64,000 bases of DNA, from positions 182,765,703-182,829,702 of the forward strand of contig NC_058519.1 in assembly GCF_904849725.1 (NCBI RefSeq), read 5' to 3'. A program made the position numbers and the translations under genes. Shown in pieces: positions 54,475 to 64,000 of this stretch (its first letter is position 1; each line of letters starts with the position of its first letter). Under the pieces are notes generated by a model. The model did not search any database. It was not told the origin of the DNA and worked only from the letters and a program-made list of their open reading frames with translations. The stretch comes from Hordeum vulgare subsp. vulgare. Its lineage: Eukaryota; Streptophyta; Magnoliopsida; Poales; Poaceae.

Positions 54475-55150
54475 TATCCCTTTTCTGATTCGACGCAGCG
54501 CTGGAACACGCTAGTCACGCTACGCCGAACCAGCTCACGATTGATGATGGCGTAGGCTGTAGATGTGCGCTGGATCTGCCTCGCCTCCGCCTCGTCTTGA
54601 GGAAGTTCGCCGCGAAGGAGGAAGGCCAGGATGAGTTGCCCATGACAGAGCTGACACAAGGGCTGGCTCCGCCTCGACCTGACTGTTAGGGGCTTCCGCA
54701 GCTCCCGCGCTTGATGAAGCGGTAGTCATGGGCTCGAGACAGGGTGTCTCTGATGCCGTCGTGGCAGCTGGCTCGCCGTCTACCTCCATGACGTCCACCC
54801 ACTGGGTGTCGAGACGACCGGATTCAAGGCAAGGCGGAGCCGGAGTTGTTGTTGTAGCCGGCGCCGCAATTGGAGTCGGCATAGCCAGCGTAGCCGGTAC
54901 ACGAGCTGTAACCGGCATAGCTGGTGGAGCCGACGGCGCTTGCACCGAAGATTCAGCCGGTGCCACAATTGGAGTCGACAGAGCCAGCGTAGCCAGCACA
55001 GGAGCTGTAGCCGGCGTAGCTGGTGGAGCCGACGACGCTTGCACCGAAGATTCAGCCGGTGCCGCAATTTGAGTCGGCAGAGCCAGCGTAGCCGGCGTAG
55101 CTGGTGAAGCCGACGGCGCTTGCAACGAAGAATCAGCCGACACGAAGATC
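54475..55150 (-). pseudogene. Ala/Pro-rich linker with 33-residue repeats, RNase H to integrase
   Basis: A minus frame (55143-54535) contains two 33-residue (99-bp) units of the type AESSVQ(A/S)(P/S)SAPPA...TPI(V/A)AP plus one shorter 27-residue unit (ADSSLQAPSASPATP). It then has a Thr/Pro stretch and an acidic tail. It sits between RNase H and integrase, where Tat elements usually have a short linker. No enzymatic motif is present. A frame change separates it from RNase H near 55150. Confidence 0.7.
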
Positions 55151-56974
55151 GATGCCGACTCTGGAGACGGCCTGATAGACGGCTTGTGGAGCTGCTCGAG
55201 GGAGACGCGGTTGGGATAGCCCGTCTCATGGAGCCAATCTTGGCCAGTGTATCAGCCGCCTCGTTGTCTGCTCTGGGAACATGGTGGAACTCGCAACCCT
55301 CAAAGGGGCCACTGAGCTGCTGGATGAGGAAGCGGTAGCTTGCCATGTTGGCATCCCTGGCGTCCCATTCGCCAGAAACTTGCTGCACCACCAAGTCTGA
55401 GTCGCCGAAGCATATTAGCTGCCGGATGCCAATCTCCTTGGCGAGCTGGAGGCCATGGGCCCGTGCTTCGTACTCGGCGACGTTGTTGGAGGCGACGAAG
55501 TGGATCTGGAGAGCATACTTGAGCTGGTCTCCTTTCGGAGACGTCAAGACGATGCCGGCTCCCAGACCAGTCCGCATATTTGAGCCGTCGAAGTGCATCC
55601 GCCAATGTGTAGAGTCTGGAGGTGGTGGCTCGAACTGGGTTTCGGCCCAGTCGACTAAGAAGTCGGGCACCACCTGAGATTTGATGGCGGTGCGAGGCTC
55701 GTAGCGATATCGTGATCCTCCATGGCGATGGACCACTTGGCGATCCTGCCTGTTGCATCACGGTTGCCCATGATTTCTAAAAGTGGAGCAGTGCTCACCA
55801 TGGTGATGGTATGCTCCTGGAAGTATTGCTTTAACTTCTTTGCAGCAAGGTAAACACCATAACACATTTTTTGGTAGTGGGGATAGTTCTGCTTGGAGGC
55901 GGACAAGACCTCGCTGAGGTAGTAAACAAGGTGCTGCACTAACAGTACCTTGCCCTCCTCCTTTCGTTGAACTACCAGCACTACACTAACCACGCGAGTG
56001 GTCGCTGCAATGTATATGAGTATGGGTTCCCTTTCAACCGGCGCTGCCAAGATTGGCAGGCTCGAGATGACCCGCTTGAGGTAGCGGAAGGCTTCGTCCG
56101 CCTGGTCGTTCCACTCGAATTTCGTCGTCTTCTTCATGAGTTGGTAGAGTGGAAGGGCCTTCTCGCCAAGCCGGCTGACGAACCGGCTAAGGGACGCCAG
56201 GCAGCCGACGAACTTTTGGACGTCTAGGATCCGAGCCGGCCGCACCATCCGCTCGATGGTGCCGATCTTCTCGGGGTTCGCCTCGATGCCACGAGTGGAC
56301 ACGAAGAACCCCAAGAGTTTGCCGCCTGGAACCCCAAAGATCCACTTCTCCGGGTTGAGCCGGATCTTGTATTCGCACAGGTTGGCGAACGTCTCCCGCA
56401 AGTCGTCGAGGAGGCTGAAGTGCTGCTTCGTCTTGACGATGATGTCATCCATATGGACGTGGATGTTTCTGCCGATCTGTGGCAGTAGGCACTGCTGCAT
56501 GTAGCATTGGAACGTCGCACCAGCGTTCTTCAGACCGAACGTCATGGTGGTGTAGCAGTAGGCCCCGAAGGGCATGATGAAGGAGGTCTTCAGGCGATCA
56601 GCTGGATCCAGCTTGATTTGATGGTAGCCTGAATAAGCATCCAAAAACGACAGCATTTCGCAGCCTGCAGGGGAGTCGATCACTTGATCTATCCTAGGCA
56701 ACGCGAAAGGGTCTTTCGGACAAGCCTTATTCAATCTAGTGTAGTCGATACACATTCGCCAGGTGTTGTTCTTTTTCAGCACCAGGACTGGATTGGCTAA
56801 CCAGTTCGGGTCAAAAACCTCCATGATGAAGTTGGCTGCAAGGAGCCGGGTAATCTCTTCTCCAATTGTGCACCGCTTCCCCTCGGAAAAGCGGCGCAAA
56901 GGTTGTTTTACCGGCTTTGCATGCGGTCGCACGTGAAGTTTGTGCTCGACGTACTTCCTCGGAACACCCGGCAT
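55151..56974 (-). pseudogene. Gypsy reverse transcriptase and RNase H
   Basis: The minus frame 56974-55655 contains RT (VLVLKKNNTWRMCIDYTRLN, CPKDPFALPRIDQVID, FLDAYSGYHQI, FGLKNAGATFQ) and the connection region (FVGCLASLSRFVSRLGEKAL). Another frame (55736-55150) gives RNase H (WRMHFDGSNMRTGLGAGIVL, ASNNVAEYEA, CFGDSDLVVQQVSGEW, HVPRADNEAADTLA). The catalytic RT box reads HMDD (NIHVHMDDIIVK) instead of Y-x-D-D. The RT and RNase H frames overlap out of phase near 55700, marking an indel. Confidence 0.88.
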
Positions 56975-57950
56975 GTCTTTGGGGAACCATGCGAAGATGT
57001 CCCGGTTCTCACGGAGGAAGTCGACGAGCTCGCCTTCCTATTTGGGGCTGAGGTCAGCCCCGATGGTGATGCACTGCTTGGGTTTGCAAGGTCGAGTGGC
57101 ACATGCTTGGTCTCTTTGTCCGGCTTGAAGGAGCCTTCGCCGGTCGACTGGGACGAAGGAGAAGGGATCGCCGGCTGCTCGGTAGCCTGGGCCACAAGCC
57201 AGTCAATCTGTCTCTTCTCCTCAGCAATCACCAGGGCGTCGGCCAGACGACTGCTGTCTTGGGCGCACTCGAGCGACTTCTTGTAGTCGTCAGCAATGGT
57301 GATGATGCCCTTTGGACCCGACATCTTCATCTTCAGGTAGGCGTAGTGCGGGGTAGCCATGAACTTGGCAAGAGCCGGTCTGCCCAGCAGCGCGTGATAC
57401 ATGTTGCTGAGGTCCACTACCTCAAACCATATGGACTCTCGGCGGAAGTGAGCCTTGTTGCCGAAGAGGACGTCCAGCCGTATTTTGCCGATAGGCGAGC
57501 AGGACTGTCTAGGCACGATGCCGTGGAAGACAGTGGTGGACGGCAGGACGTCCGTCTCCTTGAGCCCGAGCTTGCGGAGAGTATCGAGGTAGAGGATGTT
57601 GATGCTGCTGCCGCCATCTACCAGCACCCGGGAGAACCGACAGGTGAGCCTCTTGGAGGCAAAGGTGGGGTCGAGGAAGAGCGTGTATGAGCCCGGGTTG
57701 GGCATCACCGCAGGATGGTCTACCCGGCTCCATGTGATTGGTCTGTCGGACCAATGCATGTATTGGGGAACCGGGGGAACCATGGCATTCACCTTGCGCC
57801 ATCTCTGGCGCATGCTATGTTTGTCGTCGCCTTCACTGGTGAAGATGACGAATGCTCTGTCTTGAAGGGGGTAGTCGTCGTGGAGGCGGCCATCGTCGCG
57901 AGGCGGTGGCGATGGAGCCGGAGCAGGACCAGCAGCCGGGGCATGAGGCG
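56908..57950 (-). pseudogene. Gypsy gag C-terminus and aspartic protease
   Basis: The minus frame down to 56908 opens with Pro-rich gag tail (APAAGPAPAPSPPPRDDG), then the protease with active site RVLVDGGSSINILYLDTLRK and flap/second motif (LLGRPALAKFMA). A frameshift near 57040 separates the end from the RT frame that starts with FPKDMPG-type sequence read at 57010-56950. It is cut at its N-terminal side by the Athila-type LTR at 57951. Confidence 0.85.
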
Positions 57951-59540
57951 TGATACGTCTCAAACGTATCTATAATTTTTGATGGTTTCACGCTATTATC
58001 TTGTCATCTTTGGATGTTTTATGTACCTTTTATATCTTTTTTTGGGACTAACTTATTAATTCAGTGCCAAGTGCCAGTTCCTGTTTTTTCTGTGTTTTTG
58101 ACTCTTTTCAGATCTGATTTTGGAACGGAGTCCAAACGGAATAAAAACCCCAAAATTATTTTTTCCCGAACGGAAAAGGATCAGGGGGCCTCAGGGCCAA
58201 GCCAGGTGGGCTCCAGGGAGCCCACAAGCTCCCACTCCGCCACCAGGGGGGAGGCGGCAGTGTCAGGGCTTGTGGCCTCCCTGGCCGCCCCCTGACCTAG
58301 ATCCTTGGCCTATATATTCCCAAAAATTCAGCAAAAAATCAAGGAAGCCTCGAAAATACTTTTCCGCCGCCGCAAGCTTCCGTTTCTTCGAGATCTCATC
58401 TGGAGACCCTTCCCGGCGCCCTGCCGGAGGGGACTTTGGAGTTGGAGGGCTTCTTCATCATCATAATCACCCCTCCAATGACTCGTGAGTAGTTCACTTC
58501 AGACCTACGGGTCCATAGTTAGTAGCTAGATGGCTTCTTCTCTCTCTTGGATCTTCAATACAAAGTTCTCGATGATCTTCATGGAGATCTATCTGATGTA
58601 ATCTTCTTTGGCAGTGTGTTTGTCGAGATCCGATGAATTGTGGATTTGTGATCAGATTATCTATGTTATATATTTGAGTCTTTGCTGATTTCTTATATGC
58701 ATGATTTGATATCCTTGTAAGCCTGTGCGAGTCTTGGGTTTTGTTTGGCCAACTAGATCTATGATTCTTGCAATGAGAGAAGTGCTTGGTTTTGGGTTCT
58801 ACCATGTGGTGACCTTTCCCAGTGATAGTAGGGGCAGCAAGGCACGCATTAAGTAGTTGCCATCAAGGGTAACAAGATGGGCTCTGTCGTTGATCTGAGA
58901 TTGTCCGTCTACATCATGTCATCTTGCTTAAGGCGTTACTCTGTTCTTTTGGACTTAATACACTAGATGCATGCTGGATAGCGGTCGACGTGTGGAGTAA
59001 TAGTAATAGATGCGGAAAGTATCGGTCTACTTGTTTTGGACGTGATGCCTATAGATATAATCATTGCCATAGATATCGTCACGACTTTGCGCGGTTCTAT
59101 CAATTGCTCGACAGTAATTTGTTCACCCATCGTCTACTTTCTTTCATGAGAGAAGCCACTAGTAGACACTACGGCCCCCGGGTCTATTCACATCGATCAT
59201 TTACACCTCCGCTTTTACTTTGCTTTGTTACTTTGTTGCTTTAAGTTCTCACTTGGCAAACAATCTATAAGGGATTGACAACCCCTTCATAGTGTTTGGA
59301 GCAAGCTTTTTGTGTTTGTGCAGGCTCTTGTGATACTCCTCCACTGGATCGATACCTTGGTTCTGAAAGTGAGGGAAATACTTACCACCGCTACGCTACA
59401 TCACCCTTTCCGCTTCAAGGGAACACCACCGCAAGGCTCCAAGGCCACGGGGGAAATCCTTTGCATATTTGCCTAGGAAGTCCCTTAAGGCGTAGCTGTA
59501 GCAGAAGGATTCCTGGTGCCGTTGCTGAGGAGTATCAAGC
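57951..59540 (+). repeat. 5' LTR of an Athila-type Gypsy element (Sabrina-like)
   Basis: It starts TGATACGTCTCAAACGTATC, a very common Triticeae LTR start. The end is near 59540, shortly before TTTTTGGCGCCGTTG (59547 onward), a primer-binding site for tRNA-Asp as used by Athila elements. Length of about 1.6 kb and the gag type suggest the Sabrina family (from memory). AGGCG at 57946-57950 would be the left target duplication. The partner LTR is outside the window. Confidence 0.75.
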
Positions 59541-59803
59541 AACACTCCTATTTTTGGCGCCGTTGTAAGGTCTTTTGTTGCAGTAGAAGAAGTATTTCTG
59601 GTGCCGTTGCCGGAGAGGAGAAATCAAGATCTATCCAACTAGGTCTCACAAACTCATCTCCTGTATTTTCTTTTGTTGCCAGTTGCCTCTCGTTTTCCTC
59701 TCCCCCACTTCACATTTGCCGTTTTCATTTGCCTTTCTCCTTTGCAGTTTTCCTTTGCCGGTTTTCTCGCTTGCTTGTGTGCTTGTTTGTTTGTTGAAGT
59801 CAT

Positions 59804-61880
59804 CATGGCTGAAAACACCAAACTCTGCGACTTCTCGAGCACTAATAATAATGATTTTATTAGTACTCCGATTGCTCCCGCCACTAGTGCGGAATCGTAT
59901 GAAATCAACGCACCTTTGCTGAATCTTGTTATGAAAGAGCAATTCTCTGGCCTTCCTAGTGAAGATGCCGCATCCCATCTCAATACCTTCATTGAGCTTT
60001 GTGATATGCAAAAGAAAAGAGATGTGGATAATGACGTGATTAAGTTGAAACTTTTTTCCTTTCTCGTTGCGAGATCGTGCAAAAACTTGGTTTTCTTCTT
60101 TGCCTAAAAATAGTATCGATTCTTGGGATAAGTGAAAGATGCTTACATATCCAAGTATTTTCCGCCAGCTAAGATCATCTCCTTACGTAACGATATCATG
60201 AATTTCAAACAACTTGATCATGAACACGTTGCACAATCTTGGGAGAGGATGAAGCTTATGATTAGAAATTGTCCCGCTCATGGCCTGAGTTTGTGGATGA
60301 TTATACAAATCTTTTACGCTGGCTTGAATTTCGCTTCTCGCAATATCTTGGACTCCGCCTCAGGTGGAACGTTCATGGAAATCACGTTAGAAGACGCTAC
60401 AAAACTCCTAGACAATATCATGACCAACTACTCTCAGTGGCACACTGAAAGGTCGCCTGCTAGCAAAAAGGTGCACGCTATAGAAGAGATTAACTCGCTT
60501 AGTGCTAAGATGGACGAGTTGATGAATTTGGTTGCTAGTAGAAACGCTACCGTAGATCCTAATGACATGCCACTATCTTCTTTGATTGAGAGTAGCAACG
60601 CTAGTTTGGACGTGAATTTTGTTGGTAGGAACAATTTTGGCAACAATAATGCGTTTAGAGGAAACTATGTTCCTAGGCCTTTTCCTAGTAACTCCTCTAA
60701 AAATTATGGCAATTCCTACGGCAACACTTATGGAAATCACAACAAATTACCCTCTGATTTAGAGAGTAATATCAAAGAGTTCATCAACTCTCAAAAGATT
60801 TTCAATGCGTCCATAGAGGAAAAACTACTCAAAATAGACGATTTGGTTAAGAGCCTTGATAGGATGTCTTGTGATATTGATGCTTTGAAAGTTAGATGCG
60901 CTCCTCCCAAGGTCAACTTGGATGAAACTTTGAAAGCTATGCGTGTCTCCATGAATGAGAGCAAAGAAAGAACCGCCCAAATTCGCGCTAGGCCTGAATG
61001 GTTTAAAAGGGTGCGTTCTGGTGATGCAAATCACGAAGATCTTAAAGTGCTTGGTGTGTCTCCTCTTGAATCTTTATTTTCGTGTGTCACACCTATTTAT
61101 GGAGGGGTTGGATATGAATCCACTTTGGTTGAAAAACGCCCCAATGATTCGGAGTCCACCTATCTTGATGATAAAGGTGTGGAGAGTGGAGTAGAAGAAG
61201 TCAAAAATTTGGGTAGTAATGAAACTCCCACTTTGGATTTCAAGGAATTCAATTATGATAATTGCTCCTTGTTTGAATGCATTTCTTTGATGCAATCCAT
61301 TGCAAACTCTCCACATGCTTATAGCCAAAGAAAAGCCTTTACCGCGCATATCGTAGATGCTATGATGAAATCTCTTCAAGAGAAGCTCAAACTAGAAGTC
61401 TCTATACCTAGAAAACTTCATGATGAGTGGGAGCCTACTATCAAAATCAAGATCAAAAACTATGAGTGCAATGCTTTGTGTGATTTGGGTGCTAGTGTTT
61501 CCGCGATTCCAAAGTCTTTATGTGATATTCTTGGTTTTCATGAGATTGAAGAGTGTTCTCTTAATTTGGATCTTGCGGATTCTACTGTCAAGAAACCCAT
61601 GGGAAGGATCAATGATGTTCTTATTGTTGCAAATAAGAACTATGTACTCGTGGATTTCATTGTACTTGACATAGATTGCAATCCTTCATGTCCCATTATT
61701 CTTGGTAGACCTTTCCTAAGGACTATTGGTGCTATCATCGATATGAAGGAAGGGAATATTAGATTTCAATTTCCTTTAAATAAGGGCATGGAGCACTTTC
61801 CTAGAAAGAAAATAAGATTGCCTTATGAATCTATGATGAGGGCTACCTATGGTTTGAGCACCAAAGATGACTATACGTGA
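59804..61880 (+). pseudogene. Athila-type gag and protease
   Basis: ATG at 59805 (MAENTKLCDFSSTNNND). The retrotransposon gag domain (MKEQFSGLPSEDAASHLNTF, then RSCKNLVFFF in a shifted frame) runs to 60106, and gag resumes at 60140 (DAYISKYFPPAKIISLRNDI, SWERMKLMIRNCPAHGLSLW). Low-complexity Asn/Gly stretches follow (60620-60740). The aspartic protease is at 61460-61800 (CNALCDLGASVSAIPKSLCD, PIILGRPFLRTIGAIIDMKEG), ending with stop TGA at 61878-61880. A 1-bp frame change near 60055 and a TGA at 60133-60135 break gag. No RT follows within 2 kb, so the copy, and probably the family, is non-autonomous. Confidence 0.85.
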
Positions 61881-64000
61881 TTTCATCACCTTTCGCCTAG
61901 CTAAGGGCGTTAAAGAAAATCGCTTGTTGGGAGGCAACCCAACGAATCTATCCTTTTTTCTTTCTGTTTTGTGTTTTCCACACTTTCATAATTCTATTAT
62001 TATTGTGTTTTTGTGTTTCTTTTTGCGTTTGTGCCAAGCAAAACCGTTATGATTAGTCTTGGGGATGATCGTTTGGTCATGCTGGAAAAGACAGAAACTT
62101 TCTGCTCAGGAAAAGAATTTTAGTTTCTTTTCTGTAAGAGCTTTTGAGTTGATTCTTTTTGCTGCTGATTGCTACGCAAATTCTTCAGACGTTCGTAATT
62201 TTTTAGAATTTTTCAAGTACCAGAGGTATACGAAATATACAGATTGCTACAGACTGGTCTACTATTAACAAATTCTGTTTTTTGTTGTGCTGGTTGCTTA
62301 TTTTGATGAAACTATGGATAGTATCGGGGAGTATTAGCCATGGAAGATTGAAAATACAGTAACCCAAGATCAGTGTAAGTAGAATTTAAGTTTGCTACAG
62401 TACCTAAGGAAGTGGTGGTTTGCTTTCTCATACTAATGTTATCACGAGTTTCTGTTTAAGTTTCGTGTTGTGAAGTTTTCAAGTTTTGGGTGAAGTTCCT
62501 ATGGACAAAAAGATAAAGAGTGGCAAGAGCTCAAGCTTGGGGATGCCCAAGGCACCCCAAGAGATCCAAGGATGCCGTAAAAGCCTAAGCTTGGGGATGC
62601 CCCGAGAAGGCATCCTCTCTCTCGTCTTCAATCCATCGGTAACGTTACTTGGGGCTATATTTTTATTCACCACATGTTATGTGTTTTTGCTTGGAGCGTC
62701 TTGTATCGTAGGAGTCTTTTATTTTTTTTGTGTCACAATCATCCTTCCTGCACACCTAGAGAGAGAGACATGCACTCACCGTGATTTTGTCGAGCTTCAC
62801 TTATATCTTTTGGTAGACAACTCAGCTCACATGTGCTTCACTTATATCTTTTGAGCTAGATACTTTTGCTCTCTGTGCTTCACTTATATCTTTTAGAGCA
62901 CATAGGTGCGTGGCTTGGTAGTTGATCTATGCTTTGAAAGTAGTCTCAGATGGGGTAGTTATCCAAAGGGATACGAAAACTTCCACCTTCATGTGCATTG
63001 AATAGCTTGAGAAGTTTGATTCATCTCAATTAGTTTTGAGTTGTGGTTATGGTAATATTGAAGTCATGCTAGTAAGGTGTTGTGAATCTAGAAATACTTG
63101 TGTTGAAGTTAGTGATTCCCGTAGCATGCACGTATGGTGAACTGCTATGTGATGAAATCTGAGCATGATTAGTATATTGATTGTCATCCTTTGCATGGCG
63201 GTCGGGATCGCGCGATGGTTTATACCTACCAAGCCTTCCCCTAGGAGTATGCGTTGAATGCTTTGTTTCGATTACTAATAAAACTTTTGCAACAAGTATA
63301 TGAGTTCTTCATGACTAATGTTGAGTCCATGGTTCAGATGCACTTTCACCTTCCACCATCACTATCTTCCTAGTGCCATGCAACTTTCGCCGGTACACAA
63401 AACCCACGATTAGCCTCCCTCAAAACAGCCACCATACCTACCTACTATGGCTTTTTCAAAGTCATTCCGAGATATATTGCCATGCAACTACCACCATGAC
63501 ATGTGCCACCACGTCTACATTTCCATTGCATGATCGTAAGATAGCTAGCATGATGTTTCCATTGATGTCTATGCCATGCTAGATCATTGCCACGGTACAC
63601 TACCGAAGGCATTCCATATAGAGTCATAGTTGCTCTAAGTTTTGAGTTGAAAGTGTGATGATCATCATTAATGGAGCATTGTCCCATGTGAGGAAATAAA
63701 ATAGGCCAAAGAATCCCACCAAAATTAAAAAAGAGGCCAAAGAGCCCTCCAAATAAAAAAAATGAGAGAAAAAGAGAGAAGGGACAATGCTACCACTTTT
63801 TCCACACTTGTGCATATTAAGCACCATGATCTTCATGATTCAGAGTCTCTCGTTTTGTCACCACCATATAGCTAGTGGGAAATTTTCATTATATAACTTG
63901 GCTTGTATATTCCAATGATATGCTTCCTCAAAATTTCCTTAGGTCTTCGTGAGCAAGCAAGTTGGATGCACACCCACTAGTTTTCTTTAAGAGCTTTCAC
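61881..64000 (+). mobile_element. Non-coding internal region of the Athila-type element
   Basis: It starts with CGCTTGTTGGGAGGCAACCC, a familiar post-gag motif of Triticeae Athila elements. AAGCTTGGGGATGCCC recurs at 62533 and 62586. CTTCACTTATATCTTTT occurs three times (62800-62900). No RT, integrase or other gene is seen up to the window end. Confidence 0.6.

Larger units (their letters stand above)
45598..57950 (-). mobile_element. Tat-lineage Gypsy retrotransposon (3' LTR through protease)
   Basis: Gene order on the minus strand from the right is gag end/protease, RT, RNase H, integrase, then an antisense ORF region, then a 3' LTR at the left. RT before integrase defines Gypsy. The antisense ORF between integrase and the 3' LTR is known from Tat-lineage elements. 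The 5' part (most of gag and the 5' LTR) is missing from the window because an Athila-type element has inserted at 57951. A solo LTR (52235-53863) interrupts the integrase. Confidence 0.85.

Noticed and set aside
1..64000. A self-contained novel operon-like or defence system
   Set aside because: Apart from the ORRM2-like gene, the coding content is transposon-derived or fragmentary, and no cluster of intact unknown genes is present.

Overview
The window is plant nuclear DNA, almost certainly from a large-genome grass of the wheat/barley/Aegilops group (Triticeae). It is dominated by nested LTR retrotransposons, Stowaway MITEs with CTCCCTC ends, Helitron-like ends, and gene fragments carried by transposons. 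There are no bacterial or phage features. Family names are recognised from sequence only; no database was searched.

Layout. 1-1.4 kb: broken fragments of a wax-synthase-like and a YSL-transporter-like gene side by side. 1.9-5.2 kb: a 31-bp minisatellite and a decayed mariner transposase (minus strand). 5.2-6.7 kb: the 3' end of a LINE with a small MITE inside it. 7.4-7.7 kb: two complete Stowaway MITEs. 7.9-31.4 kb (minus strand): one intact host gene, a mitochondrial-type single-RRM protein resembling Arabidopsis ORRM2. Its last three exons lie at 7.9-8.5 kb and its first exon at 31.27-31.41 kb, so intron 1 is about 22.75 kb. Inside that intron, a LINE is split by a Copia element (A, 10824-29561, TSD TAAAG). 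Copia A is split in its protease region by a 13.6-kb SIRE/Maximus-like Copia complex (B, 14404-28024, TSD ACATC). B holds two copies of the same gag-pol in opposite orientations around a large inverted repeat centred near 19.38 kb.

31.7-40.6 kb: a head-to-tail run of Helitron-like segments, each ending in a hairpin plus CTAG (or CTTG), carrying fragments of fimbrin, TMEM14/FAX and SCAR/WAVE genes. 42.4-45.6 kb: a degenerate Ulp1 (C48) protease-like gene. 45.6-57.95 kb: a Tat-type Gypsy element (minus strand) with an antisense Transposase_28-like gene on the plus strand and a solo LTR inside its integrase. 57.95-64 kb: the 5' LTR, gag and protease of an Athila-type Gypsy element (Sabrina-like), running off the window.

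The only gene that looks functional is the ORRM2-like gene. The most unusual observation is in complex B. The two copies differ by exactly one 1,062-bp segment with canonical GT...AG ends (15819-16880). That segment is itself largely coding and lies between gag and protease. It looks like a retained versus spliced exitron, and the right-hand copy may derive from a spliced genomic RNA.
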